Position numbers and translations under genes: made by a program
Assembly: GCA_963799365.1 (NCBI GenBank)
Contig: CAWCWV010000016.1
Coordinates: 600,023 to 664,022 of the forward strand
Origin: Marinirhabdus sp963799365
GTDB taxonomy: Bacteria > Bacteroidota > Bacteroidia > Flavobacteriales > Flavobacteriaceae
Direction of reading: 5' to 3'
DNA: 64,000 nucleotides
Shown: one piece after another, positions 43,647 through 52,560 of the stretch
How positions within the stretch are numbered: the first letter of the stretch is position 1
How the letters are laid out: each line of letters begins with the position of its first letter
Notes under the pieces: generated by a model
Told to the model about the DNA's origin: nothing
Databases searched by the model: none
Seen by the model: the letters and a program-made list of their open reading frames with translations, nothing else

Positions 43647-44102
43647 TTATAGCGTTTTCTGAAAACAAACACTATTTTCCTTGCCTTCATAGGGCCCATA
43701 ATTGGGAATTTGAAGATAGCCATTCTTCTTATAAAGCCCAATTGCATCTGGCTGGCGTTTGCCAGTTTCCAAAACACAAGCTGTAAACTTAAGTTCTTTT
43801 GCCCAAGTTTCTAACTCTAACAATACTTGAGAACCTATTCCTTTTCCCCTATATGCTACTTCAGTGAACATTCGTTTTATTTCGGCAGTAGTTGGATTAA
43901 ATTTTTTGAGCGCTCCACAGGCAATTGGGTTTTCTTCAGAATAAAATACCACTACGTGATGTATGTTTTCCAAACCATTAAACTGGTTATAAAACTCGTG
44001 CATGTCACCATCACTTTTTGCAAGGGAGGCATCTAAAAGTTTAACCAGTTTGAGAAACTCAGGATTTGCTCCATTGGTTCTTTGGAAGGTGATATCTTTC
44101 AA
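43647..44102 (-). CDS. GNAT family N-acetyltransferase
   Basis: 151 residues. The acetyl-CoA site is YRGKGIGSQVLLELE (about 84-98), preceded by CGALKKFNPTTAEIKRMFT and followed by CVLETGKRQPDAIGLYKKNGY. Typical single-domain GNAT. Substrate unknown. The gene begins 12 bases after the lipase gene's 3' end on the opposite order of the same strand, so the two may share a transcript. Confidence 0.85.
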   Translation of the reverse strand: MKDITFQRTNGANPEFLKLVKLLDASLAKSDGDMHEFYNQFNGLENIHHVVVFYSEENPIACGALKKFNPTTAEIKRMFTEVAYRGKGIGSQVLLELETWAKELKFTACVLETGKRQPDAIGLYKKNGYLQIPNYGPYEGKENSVCFQKTL

Positions 44103-44113
44103 AATGACAGAAT

Positions 44114-45769
44114 TTATTTTACTAAAAATTTCAAAGTTTGCGTTCCGTTTGTATTGCTTAATTTCAAAAAATACATACCAGATGATAATGCCTGAGCAAT
44201 AGAAATTCTAGACGAAGTAACCGTTACAGTTTCTTGAACTAACTGTTGTCCTAGTTGATTAATTATTTCAACAGAAATAAGAGTTCCACCTACAACTGAA
44301 GGATCCACTAAAATTTCTATAGTTTCTCCAACAGGATTACTTAATAATTGAAACGCTTCGGAAAGTTTATTTTGAGTAATACCTAACGGTATTTGCAAAA
44401 TTTCGGATAAGGCGAAAGCTACATTTTGAGCTGTAGGCTCTACGTGCCGTTCGTTCGTATTAGGGATATGAAAATTCACGAAGGGGGAATCGTTTACATC
44501 CGGAATGGCAAACCAATTATTTTCTGTTTCTAATGCCAAGGCACTTATAGTTGGAATAAAAGAAAAGGCATCTTGATCCAAGGCGTCAATAAAATCTTGA
44601 ATGGCAGGATTACCGCCACCGCCACCTAAGGCGTTAGAAATAAAAGAGACTCCTCCCGGGGAAGCATCTATTCCATCTATGGTTGGTTCACTTTGTGCAA
44701 GTGCATCGAAAGTATCTATTGGAAAACCAATTAGGAAGCTATCGAAAGATGTTATATTTATAGTTGTATTGGCTTCTGGCACAAAATGTAAAGAAACATC
44801 TGCTGTAGCTCCAGAGCCCAGATCTAAAGTGGTATCTACCACTTGCATTCCTGGCATTCCCGTTGTAAGGCCATTACCAGCACCATTTATAATTGCTACA
44901 TTTCGCACATTTTGTGGAAAACCTAAAGCATCCAATTCTGCTTGGAAGGCATTCCTAAAGTCTGGAGCACCAACCGGCAACAATTTTGTTGGATCTTGTG
45001 CCGTAGTAGAACCAGCTAATAAATGACCTAGTAAATGATCGTACAGCATTTCTTTAGCCGCTGGAGCGTTTAACACTTCGCCTACTATGGCTATAGCTTG
45101 CGCATCGCCAATTTCTTGCGCCAAATAGTTTATAAGGTATTGAAGACTTATAGGAATATTCGCCCCATTATGCGGCGCATCAAAAGAAATGTAAAGTCTT
45201 GTTTCGTGTGGCATACTGTTCTGTTCCATAAAAGCTAATCCATATCTAGCAATAAGACCTCCCATACTTGGACCCAGCACTACCAGTTCTTCATTTCCTA
45301 CTTTTTCATCATTCAGGAAATTGATAAGTTCAATTAAAACCATCGCATTACGTTGAATAAAATCTCCGCCACCGTCTATCTCTTTACCGTTTGTAGTGTA
45401 GACCGGGGCATTAAGTACAACAATGTCATATCCTTGATCACGCACAAGGTCTGCTAAATTTTCCCCACCAAAAGCTAAGCTGTTGTACAATCCATTAATA
45501 TCTCTTGCGTCTCCAGGATCAAAACCGTCTAATAATATAACGGGTCTGTCTAAGATACCATCGGCGGTATCCAAGAAAATTTCATATTCACCTTGTCCAA
45601 AATATTCCTGTATCTCGTCATAGCCTTGGTATCCAAGGGTCGCTGTAATTTGGGTTACGGCAGCTTTGCTAGAAACTTGTGTTGTATTTTCCGTAGGATA
45701 GAGAAATGTACTTTGCCCTAAAACAGCAATTGAGAAAAGTAATGTGGAAATAAGCGTAATTTTTTTCAT
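44114..45769 (-). CDS. Secreted lipase/esterase with type IX sorting domain
   Basis: 551 residues. Signal peptide ends at about 19 (FSIAVLGQ). The alpha/beta-hydrolase core holds the nucleophile elbow GPSMGG with Ser168, and a probable oxyanion region in ILLDGFDPGD. The C-terminus (about 470-551; LLSNPVGETIEILVD to GTQTLKFLVK) is a type A sorting domain, so export should be by the type IX system. Substrate is not evident; family labels range from lipase to PGAP1-like. Confidence 0.83.
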   Translation of the reverse strand: MKKITLISTLLFSIAVLGQSTFLYPTENTTQVSSKAAVTQITATLGYQGYDEIQEYFGQGEYEIFLDTADGILDRPVILLDGFDPGDARDINGLYNSLAFGGENLADLVRDQGYDIVVLNAPVYTTNGKEIDGGGDFIQRNAMVLIELINFLNDEKVGNEELVVLGPSMGGLIARYGLAFMEQNSMPHETRLYISFDAPHNGANIPISLQYLINYLAQEIGDAQAIAIVGEVLNAPAAKEMLYDHLLGHLLAGSTTAQDPTKLLPVGAPDFRNAFQAELDALGFPQNVRNVAIINGAGNGLTTGMPGMQVVDTTLDLGSGATADVSLHFVPEANTTINITSFDSFLIGFPIDTFDALAQSEPTIDGIDASPGGVSFISNALGGGGGNPAIQDFIDALDQDAFSFIPTISALALETENNWFAIPDVNDSPFVNFHIPNTNERHVEPTAQNVAFALSEILQIPLGITQNKLSEAFQLLSNPVGETIEILVDPSVVGGTLISVEIINQLGQQLVQETVTVTSSRISIAQALSSGMYFLKLSNTNGTQTLKFLVK

Positions 45770-45889
45770 AAAAGTATAAGTTAAAACGATGTATAACGTA
45801 AGTCCTATTTGCTAAATATACACAAAACAGGGCAATTTCTTCTCTAATCAATAATATGTTACATTTGAAATAACATAACTATTGCATCT

Positions 45890-46741
45890 ATGGACAATCT
45901 ATCTACTATTATCCTAGCGGGAGCTCTCTTTATTATTATGTTGGGAATGGGACTTTCTCTGCAAATAGCCGATTTTAAACGAATTGTTTTATACCCCAAA
46001 GCCATATTTATTGGACTAACAAATCAATTAATTTTCTTACCACTCATAGGATTTTTAATTACCCTTTTTATACCTATGCAACCTCAAATAGCAGTGGGGA
46101 TTATGATACTTGCTGCATGTCCAGGAGGTCCTACCTCCAATTTAATTTCTTTTATGGCAAAGGGTAACTTAGCTTTGTCTGTTTCTCTTACCGCTTTAAG
46201 TAGTATAATTACAATTGTTACAATCCCTTTTATAGTTGCCTTTTCTTTGGAGTATTTTATGGGTTCAGGGCAGGAAGTTCAATTGAATATTTTTCAGACA
46301 ATAGCACAGATATTTATAATCGTAATTATCCCCATAGCAATAGGAATGTTCATTAGGCATATGCAGCCAGCTTTTGCTATTAAAATGGGAAAACCTGTAC
46401 GTATTGCTTCAGGAGTTGTGTTGGCATTAATAATTGTGGGCCTAGTACTAAAAGAGCGGGCTAATTTTGGAGCGTATTTTCAGCAAGCAGGAACCGCTGC
46501 TTTACTACTGAATGTGATCACTATGTCACTCGGTTATTTTTCAGCTAAATTATTCCGTTTATCTACAGCTTCGGCTATAAGTATTTCTATAGAGTCTGGA
46601 ATACAAAACGGAACCTTGGCTATTACCATTGCAGTTGTTATGCTTCAGAATACATCTTTTGCCATAGCGCCTGCAGTCTATAGTTTGCTTATGTTTATTA
46701 CGGGAGGAGTAATGGTATATTTTTTTAACCGAAAGACCTAA
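45890..46741 (+). CDS. Bile acid:sodium symporter (BASS) family transporter
   Basis: 283 residues, nine or ten membrane helices. The signature crossover segment is ILAACPGGPTSNLISFMAKGN, and ISIESGIQNGTLAI is the second conserved motif; these are the two sodium-binding crossings. Bacterial members transport organic anions, and pantoate or 2-keto acids have been shown for some. Substrate here is unknown. Followed by a terminator. Confidence 0.87.
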   Translation: MDNLSTIILAGALFIIMLGMGLSLQIADFKRIVLYPKAIFIGLTNQLIFLPLIGFLITLFIPMQPQIAVGIMILAACPGGPTSNLISFMAKGNLALSVSLTALSSIITIVTIPFIVAFSLEYFMGSGQEVQLNIFQTIAQIFIIVIIPIAIGMFIRHMQPAFAIKMGKPVRIASGVVLALIIVGLVLKERANFGAYFQQAGTAALLLNVITMSLGYFSAKLFRLSTASAISISIESGIQNGTLAITIAVVMLQNTSFAIAPAVYSLLMFITGGVMVYFFNRKT

Positions 46742-46742
46742 A

Positions 46743-46773
46743 AAAAATGACCTGTCGTAAACAGATCATTTTT
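46743..46773. terminator. Intrinsic terminator, bidirectional
   Basis: Arms 46743-46755 and 46761-46773 pair over 13 bases with one C/A mismatch, a 5-base loop and A/T runs on both sides. It ends the BASS gene and probably the convergent LRR gene. Confidence 0.75.
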
Positions 46774-46795
46774 AAATATTAACCTTAAAATAAAC

Positions 46796-47500
46796 TTAGT
46801 TGTCATCGCTAGATTCTATAGCGATTACTGTCTTCGGAGAATGAACTAGTGTCTTTTTCTCTAAATCCAGTGCTCCAGAGTTAGACAATAAAACAATAGA
46901 GAACATATCTGTATTTGTAAAATTGTTTTCGGCTATCATCAACTCTTTTAAGTTGCTATTATTCGCCAATTGAACGGGGAGTGCCCCAGCCAAGGTATTA
47001 TCGAAGACATTAAAAACTACAAGTTCAGTTAAATTATTGAGAGTAGTTGGTATATTTCCAGAAAGCTTATTGCTACTAAGATGCAGTTGTTTAAGATTGG
47101 TAAGATTCCCCAAAGAAGCAGGAATAGCTCCTGTAATCGCATTCCCATTAAAAGCCAATACCTCTAACATTTTTAGATTTCCTAAGGTTTCAGGGAGGGG
47201 ACCATTAATTTTATTAAATGATAGCTCTAAAGTTCTTAAGTGAACCAAATCTCCAATAGAAGCAGGTAATTCTCCTGTAATATTATTGAAAAGAAGGCTA
47301 ATACCTGTAATTTTATCATTTTCTACAGTAATTCCTTGCCATTCTGAAACGGGCTTATTTAAATCCCAAGACTGAACCCACTTATCACCTTGTGTTTCAA
47401 CATAAAAATCAAGTAAAGCTTGTTTCTCCTTAGGGCTGATTTGTGCAGTTAAAACGATACAAAATAGAGCGAGAACGAAGGTAAGGAATAGTTTTTTCAT
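46796..47500 (-). CDS. Leucine-rich repeat protein, plant-specific-like type
   Basis: 234 residues with signal peptide ending CIVLTAQ. The N-terminal cap (WVQSWDLNKPVSEWQGITV) and about five 24-residue repeats follow, of the kind LxxLxLxxNxLxGxIPxxLGNL (for example LHLSSNKLSGNIPTTLNNL). This repeat class is best known from plant receptor kinases but occurs in Bacteroidota. A binding protein for a partner on the cell surface is likely. It has no sorting domain. Confidence 0.85.
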   Translation of the reverse strand: MKKLFLTFVLALFCIVLTAQISPKEKQALLDFYVETQGDKWVQSWDLNKPVSEWQGITVENDKITGISLLFNNITGELPASIGDLVHLRTLELSFNKINGPLPETLGNLKMLEVLAFNGNAITGAIPASLGNLTNLKQLHLSSNKLSGNIPTTLNNLTELVVFNVFDNTLAGALPVQLANNSNLKELMIAENNFTNTDMFSIVLLSNSGALDLEKKTLVHSPKTVIAIESSDDN

Positions 47501-47596
47501 AAGTGCTTATCAGTTTATTCTTACATTATGAAGTAAATTAAAGATATATTTTGATAAAGCGCAAATATTTTCGATGAAATACACGGTTTAAAAGTA

Positions 47597-48238
47597 TTAT
47601 TTTTCAGCTAAACGGTTTATGAAGGGAATATGCACTTCATGAACCCCTTCAAACACTTGAATTTCTAGACGTTTTCCAAATATTGAATTCCCTTTTAAAG
47701 TTTCTTCGGTTTTTTTAGCCTCGGTAATGTATGGGTCTTTATTACCATAGATATAAGTGACCCTGCATTTTTCAGATAGATATTGAAAGTCTTCGCTATT
47801 TAATTCCTTAGGAATACCGCCACTATGCAAAACTAAATCGTCACAATCCATCTTTCGACTAGCTAACCATCGCATGGCGATAGAAACTCCTTGCGAATAG
47901 CCTAAAACAATAAAACGGGGAAGCGTTTCTGGCTTTTCCATTTTCCAAAGGGAATCAATATAGGAAAGAACATTTTTGGTGTCTTCAACAGTATTGACCT
48001 TGGTAAGCCAATTGGCTCCCACATGCTTGTATTCGGTTCCTAAATAAAATTTTGAAGGAGCCTGCGGAATGATAACAAAATTTTCTTCGGAATTTAACTC
48101 TTTAAAATATTTTCCAAAATACTTACTCAGATAGCCCATTCCGTGGAAAACCAACCAAACATTTTTTGTTTTGTTTGTAAATGAATTTAAGGTTGTGTAG
48201 GAATTGGTAGTGGTGTAGGTTACTTGTTTTTCTTTCAT
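47597..48238 (-). CDS. Alpha/beta hydrolase (carboxylesterase/phospholipase type)
   Basis: 213 residues, no signal peptide. Nucleophile elbow GYSQG (Ser115), oxyanion region VFHGMGYLSKYF, likely acid in GNKDPYIT and His in GVHEVHIPF. This matches the small carboxylesterase/phospholipase family. The gene is divergent from the thioesterase and menaquinone genes and shares a 46-base gap with them. The link with menaquinone is not supported by the sequence. Confidence 0.82.
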   Translation of the reverse strand: MKEKQVTYTTTNSYTTLNSFTNKTKNVWLVFHGMGYLSKYFGKYFKELNSEENFVIIPQAPSKFYLGTEYKHVGANWLTKVNTVEDTKNVLSYIDSLWKMEKPETLPRFIVLGYSQGVSIAMRWLASRKMDCDDLVLHSGGIPKELNSEDFQYLSEKCRVTYIYGNKDPYITEAKKTEETLKGNSIFGKRLEIQVFEGVHEVHIPFINRLAEK

Positions 48239-48257
48239 TTTTAATAGGCTTCTTTTG

Positions 48258-48273
48258 TACTTTTACAAAGGTA
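48258..48273. promoter_or_regulatory. Overlapping divergent -7 boxes
   Basis: TACTTTTA on the plus strand (48258-48265) is followed at once by TACCTTTG on the minus strand (48273-48266). They would serve the thioesterase gene and the hydrolase gene. The two boxes touch, so polymerase could hold only one at a time. Confidence 0.4.
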
Positions 48274-48284
48274 ATTTAATTGTG

Positions 48285-48704
48285 ATGAAAAAATCGAAAG
48301 AGGAAATACTTGAAGCTTGTAGAAAAATGTGTGAAAATACACTCATGGAAACCTTGGGAATTGAGTTTACTGATGTTTCTGAAAACAAATTAATTGCTCG
48401 TATGCCAGTAACTTCAAAAGTGCATCAACCAGACGGAGTGCTTCATGGAGGTGCTTCTGTTGCTTTAGCGGAAAGCGTTGGTAGTGCAGCAGCATTTATT
48501 TTTTTAGATGCTAACAATGTTGCCATTAGAGGCATTGAGATTGCCGCCAATCATGTAAAAAGTGTGCGATCTGGATATGTATATGCGCACGCTACAGTAT
48601 TACACCAAGGAAGAACCACTCAATTATGGCAAATACGTATTGTTAATGAGGAAGACCAACTTGTTTCTTTAGTAAAATTAACCACCATAACCTTACCAAA
48701 ATAA
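48285..48704 (+). CDS. Hotdog-fold acyl-CoA thioesterase, likely DHNA-CoA thioesterase (MenI-type)
   Basis: 139 residues from ATG at 48285. HQPDGVLHGGASVALAESVGS is the PaaI/YbgC-type active site with His54, Gly55-56 and Glu63. It lies 86 bases upstream of menF and menD in the same direction, so release of 1,4-dihydroxy-2-naphthoate from its CoA ester is the likely reaction. The family also includes EntH and PaaI, so this is inference from context. An upstream frame from 48255 is not needed. Confidence 0.78.
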   Translation: MKKSKEEILEACRKMCENTLMETLGIEFTDVSENKLIARMPVTSKVHQPDGVLHGGASVALAESVGSAAAFIFLDANNVAIRGIEIAANHVKSVRSGYVYAHATVLHQGRTTQLWQIRIVNEEDQLVSLVKLTTITLPK

Positions 48705-48789
48705 TTAGGATTTTAAATTTTAGTACTCCATAGATTAAATGTACTTTTAGGGAGCAAAAAAACGTTTTTTTATCTTTATATCAGCCTTA

Positions 48790-49860
48790 ATGCAATATCC
48801 TCAATTCGCTCAAAAAGTAGTGGTTCATTTTGAGAAAAAACTTCCTTTTGTTTTGTATTCGTTGCCAGATAGTAATGAAATTGTGGGCATATTTCAAAAC
48901 AACAATACCCTAATTACTTCAGAATTACTACAAGAAAACGGATTTGTTTTTGCACCATTCGACTCAAAACAACAGAAGCTACAAATCCCATTGGAATCGA
49001 GTGACATGTTTATTTGTGAGGCTATTCCAGAAATTTCAGAGGTCGGAAAAACCTCAAATATTACAGAAATCGAAAAAGATAAAAAGGAATATTTAGCTTT
49101 AATCTCCAATGCCATATCTAGGATTAAAAAGGGTCATGTGCAAAAAATTGTGGTATCAAGAAAAAAAGAGGTGCCACTTAAAAAATTCGACTTGAGTAAA
49201 CTTTGTGATTCGTTATTTACTCAAAATCCAACTGCCTTTAGGTATATTTGGTACCATCCCCAAACGTCTATATGGTGTGGTGCAACGCCAGAAGTTCTTA
49301 TTACAACCAACGGTTCGGCTTTTTCTACAATGGCACTTGCAGGTACCCAAAAATTAAACGGACAGTCTATCATATTTTGGGATGATAAAGAAAAAAATGA
49401 GCAACAGTTAGTGGTAGATGCAATCGTAGAAAATTTATTGGATAAAACCACAGCATTAAACATTTCTAAGACTAAAACACATATAGCCGGGAATCTAGCT
49501 CATTTAAGAACCGATATTAAAGGTGTATTTAATACAAACAAATTTGCGCTTAAAAAAGTTGTAGAAACTATCCACCCAACACCTGCAGTTTGTGGTACAC
49601 CACGAAAGGCAGCTCAAAGTTTTATTATGGAAACCGAAGGTTATAATCGTGAGTTTTATACTGGTTTTTTAGGAATAACCAACAGTAAAATTCATAGAAC
49701 AGATTTGTTTGTAAACCTACGATGTATTAAAATTGCAAAAAATATAGCTACCTGCTACGCAGGTGGTGGAATTACCAAAGATTCTCAACCGGAGGCAGAG
49801 TGGCAAGAAACTCATAATAAGTTACAAACTATGGCCAAAGTATTGCAGCCGCTTCTTTAA
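48790..49860 (+). CDS. menF: Isochorismate synthase MenF
   Basis: 356 residues. Converts chorismate to isochorismate, the first step of menaquinone synthesis. Chorismate-binding core: KIVVSRKKEV, STMALAGTQK, VVETIHPTPAVCGTPR and GFLGI; CYAGGGIT near the end. The short N-terminal part is usual in this phylum. TATCTTTA at 48771-48778 is a -7-like box. menD begins 31 bases after its stop. Confidence 0.92.
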   Translation: MQYPQFAQKVVVHFEKKLPFVLYSLPDSNEIVGIFQNNNTLITSELLQENGFVFAPFDSKQQKLQIPLESSDMFICEAIPEISEVGKTSNITEIEKDKKEYLALISNAISRIKKGHVQKIVVSRKKEVPLKKFDLSKLCDSLFTQNPTAFRYIWYHPQTSIWCGATPEVLITTNGSAFSTMALAGTQKLNGQSIIFWDDKEKNEQQLVVDAIVENLLDKTTALNISKTKTHIAGNLAHLRTDIKGVFNTNKFALKKVVETIHPTPAVCGTPRKAAQSFIMETEGYNREFYTGFLGITNSKIHRTDLFVNLRCIKIAKNIATCYAGGGITKDSQPEAEWQETHNKLQTMAKVLQPLL

Positions 49861-49878
49861 AATTTCGTTCGGCAGTTG

Positions 49879-49886
49879 TACCTTTG
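49879..49886 (+). promoter_or_regulatory. menD -7 box with leaderless spacing
   Basis: TACCTTTG (49879-49886) matches TAnnTTTG and lies five bases before the menD ATG, so the transcript would start at or next to the A of that ATG. No clear -33 TTTG. The box overlaps the menF/menD gap just after the menF stop. Confidence 0.4.
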
Positions 49887-49891
49887 TAGGA

Positions 49892-51562
49892 ATGAAATTC
49901 AGCAATAAGCAACTCTCGCAAACGGTCACCCAATTATGCCTAGCCAAAGGTATAGACCACATTGTAATTTCACCTGGTTCACGTAATGCTCCACTAACTA
50001 TTGGCTTTACAGAACACCCCAATTTTAAAAACTTTAGTATCGTAGACGAACGTTGTGCTGCTTTTTTTGCGATGGGTATGGCACAGCAACTTCAAAAACC
50101 AGTAGCGGTTGTTTGTACTTCAGGGTCGGCTTTACTAAATTATTTCCCCGCTGTAGCAGAGGCATATTATAGTGATATTCCTTTAGTAATACTTAGTGCA
50201 GATAGACCAGAGCATTTAGTAGAAGTTGGTGATGGACAGACCATTCAGCAGGAAAACGTGTATGGGAAGCATATTTTATATTCGGCCAACTGCAGAGAGG
50301 GAGAGGAGTATCAAGTTTATAATGAAACTGAAATAAATATAGCCTTAAATACAGCCATAGAGCTTAATGGCCCTGTACATATAAATATTCCCTTTTCTGA
50401 ACCTTTATATCATACAGCTTCAGATCTATTGGTACGACCACAAGATGTTCACGCGCGTATCAAAATCCCAGAACAAATTGAAGAAAAAGTTTTTCAAGAT
50501 TTTGTAGAAATCTGGAATACTTCAGTAAAAAAGATGGTTTTAGTAGGAGTGTTGAAGCCAAATAGCTTAGAGGCACAGCAAATCCTTTCTCTCGCAGAAG
50601 ATGAAAGCGTGCTGGTGTTTACTGAAACTACTAGTAACCTCTATCACCCAAACTTTATCCCAGCGGTAGATCAGTTAATTTCTTCGCTTACTGAAACAGA
50701 ATTTGAAGCCCTTCAACCCGATGTACTCTTGACTTTTGGCGGTATGGTGGTTTCAAAACGAATTAAAGCATTTCTTCGGAAATTTCAACCTAAGAAACAT
50801 TGGCACATAGACGCCAAAAAAGCGTATGATACTTTTTTTACCTTGGACTATCATTGCAAAACAACACCAAATTCCTTTATATCCAGGTTGTATCAGAATT
50901 GTAATTTAGTTAAAAGCGAATATCAAAATTATTGGTTAAAAGTAAGAGAGCATAGACTTTCCAAACACGAAAATTATTTTTCTGAAATTCCTTATTCAGA
51001 TTTTAAAGTATTCGCATTGTTGTTTGAATCGGTTCCAAAAAATAGCCAACTCCAATTGGCCAATAGTGCCACGATACGTTATGCACAATTGTTTCAGCTA
51101 GATCCCAGTTTTGAAGTGTTCTGTAACCGTGGAACCAGTGGAATAGACGGAAGTACAAGTACGGCGATTGGTGCTGCCTTAATTTCACCAAAGCAAACCG
51201 TTTATATTACTGGCGATCTAAGTTTTTTCTACGATAGTAATGCATTGTGGAATGATCATATTCCGTCTAATTTCAGAATCATAATTGTAAACAATGGTGG
51301 TGGTGGTATTTTCAGAATCCTTCCTGGAGATAAGGAAACTAAGAATTTTAAAACGTATTTCGAAACAAAGCATCATTTAAATGCTTCTCAATTGTGCGAT
51401 ATGTATCAGTTGGATTATGTTTCCGCAAATTCTTTACACGAGGTTTCTTCAGCTTTAAAAAATTTTTATACTGAAAATGAACGTCCAAAAGTGTTGGAAA
51501 TTTTTACGCCCTCGAATGTAAACGATGAAATATTGCTTCAGTATTTTAAGTATATCAAGTAG
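49892..51562 (+). CDS. menD: MenD, SEPHCHC synthase
   Basis: 556 residues. ThDP-dependent enzyme joining isochorismate and 2-oxoglutarate. N-terminal ISPGSRNAPL and ERCAAFFAMGMAQQ, ThDP motif GDLSFFYDSNALWNDHI (about 440-456) with VNNGGGGIF after it. ATG 49892 (MKFSNKQLSQTV) is chosen; a longer frame from 49763 lies inside menF and lacks family support. It follows menF and has its own possible leaderless promoter. Confidence 0.94.
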   Translation: MKFSNKQLSQTVTQLCLAKGIDHIVISPGSRNAPLTIGFTEHPNFKNFSIVDERCAAFFAMGMAQQLQKPVAVVCTSGSALLNYFPAVAEAYYSDIPLVILSADRPEHLVEVGDGQTIQQENVYGKHILYSANCREGEEYQVYNETEINIALNTAIELNGPVHINIPFSEPLYHTASDLLVRPQDVHARIKIPEQIEEKVFQDFVEIWNTSVKKMVLVGVLKPNSLEAQQILSLAEDESVLVFTETTSNLYHPNFIPAVDQLISSLTETEFEALQPDVLLTFGGMVVSKRIKAFLRKFQPKKHWHIDAKKAYDTFFTLDYHCKTTPNSFISRLYQNCNLVKSEYQNYWLKVREHRLSKHENYFSEIPYSDFKVFALLFESVPKNSQLQLANSATIRYAQLFQLDPSFEVFCNRGTSGIDGSTSTAIGAALISPKQTVYITGDLSFFYDSNALWNDHIPSNFRIIIVNNGGGGIFRILPGDKETKNFKTYFETKHHLNASQLCDMYQLDYVSANSLHEVSSALKNFYTENERPKVLEIFTPSNVNDEILLQYFKYIK

Positions 51563-51604
51563 CCGATTTTTTTTCAACTTCATTAGATAACAATCCATAA
51601 ATTG

Positions 51605-51612
51605 TACCTTTG
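51605..51612 (+). promoter_or_regulatory. cvfB -7 box with leaderless spacing
   Basis: TACCTTTG ends five bases before the ATG at 51618, the same spacing as at menD. The start of transcription should fall at the ATG itself. The -33 region is a T tract without TTTG. Confidence 0.4.
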
Positions 51613-51617
51613 CCATT

Positions 51618-52454
51618 ATGCTGAAACTAGGAGAATACCAAGAATTATATATAGTAAGGGACACAGAACCGGGTCTCTTCTTAGCCAATGCCGAAGAGGA
51701 TGAAGTATTGCTTCCTAATAAATATAAACCTGAAGAATTTGCCATTGGGGAACCCATGGAAGTATTTGTGTATCTGGATTATGATGAACGTCCAGTTGCT
51801 ACAACCTTACATCCCTATTTAACATTAAACACCTTTGGATATCTGCATTGCGCAGATGTGAATGAGTTTGGCGCTTTTATGGATTGGGGGGTGCAAAAGC
51901 AATTGTTTGTCCCTTTCAAAGAACAGGCAAGACCAATGAAAGTTGGTAACTGGTACATTGTATATCTATCGCTGGACGAAGTTACTAATAGGCTCGTAGG
52001 GTCTAGTAAAACAAATAAATTTCTTGATAATGAAAATCTGGAAATTGAGAAATACGACCAAGTTGATATTCTGGTAACTCATTTAACCGATAAAGGTGCT
52101 AACGCTATTGTAAACGGAAAACACCACGGGCTTATATATATAGATGATATTTTTGAAGACATTCGCACAGGGGACAGGATGAAAGCCTTTATTAAAAAGG
52201 TGCGTGAGGATAATAAAATAGACTTGGTGCTACAACACCCTGGCTACCGAAGCATAGAGCCAAACGCAAACTATGTCTTAGACGAATTAAAAGCTGCCGG
52301 TGGATTTCTACCATTACACGATAAAAGCGATCCTGAAACCATTAAAAATGAATTGGGATTAAGTAAGAAATCTTTTAAAAAAGCAATAGGAAGTCTTTAT
52401 AAAGATAAACAGATCACCATTAAAGAGGATGGAATTGAGTTAATTAGCGAATAG
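51618..52454 (+). CDS. cvfB: CvfB family S1-like RNA-binding protein
   Basis: 278 residues. Tandem S1-type domains: about 1-60, 63-130 (FGYLHCADVNEFGAFMDWGVQKQLFVP) and 145-205, then a C-terminal winged-helix-like region (LGLSKKSFKKAIGSLYKDKQITI). This order matches CvfB, first known as a virulence regulator in Staphylococcus; the RNA targets are unknown. ATG at 51618 gives MLKLGEYQELYIV. It lies 55 bases after menD. Confidence 0.83.
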   Translation: MLKLGEYQELYIVRDTEPGLFLANAEEDEVLLPNKYKPEEFAIGEPMEVFVYLDYDERPVATTLHPYLTLNTFGYLHCADVNEFGAFMDWGVQKQLFVPFKEQARPMKVGNWYIVYLSLDEVTNRLVGSSKTNKFLDNENLEIEKYDQVDILVTHLTDKGANAIVNGKHHGLIYIDDIFEDIRTGDRMKAFIKKVREDNKIDLVLQHPGYRSIEPNANYVLDELKAAGGFLPLHDKSDPETIKNELGLSKKSFKKAIGSLYKDKQITIKEDGIELISE

Positions 52455-52473
52455 CGGTGAGCGTTGAGCTTCT
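52453..52473. repeat. Possible three-unit heptamer remnant after cvfB
   Basis: agcggtg, agcgttg, agcttct starting inside the stop codon of cvfB. Only three degenerate units, so this may be chance; listed because it keeps the 7-base step of the other loci. Confidence 0.25.
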
Positions 52474-52560
52474 TTACTTAGAAAGGTGAACAATGGAATT
52501 ATTTCTATATCACTTAAAAATGAAAAAAATATTTGCTCGTATAGCAAAGCGCCCCTGCCT

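Noticed and set aside
44601..45026. Open frame of 141 codons on the plus strand inside the lipase gene
   Set aside because: Antisense to a gene with signal peptide, active site and sorting domain; sequence is low-complexity Pro/Ala/Ser.
49763..49891. Longer start for menD
   Set aside because: Lies inside the end of menF and does not resemble MenD.
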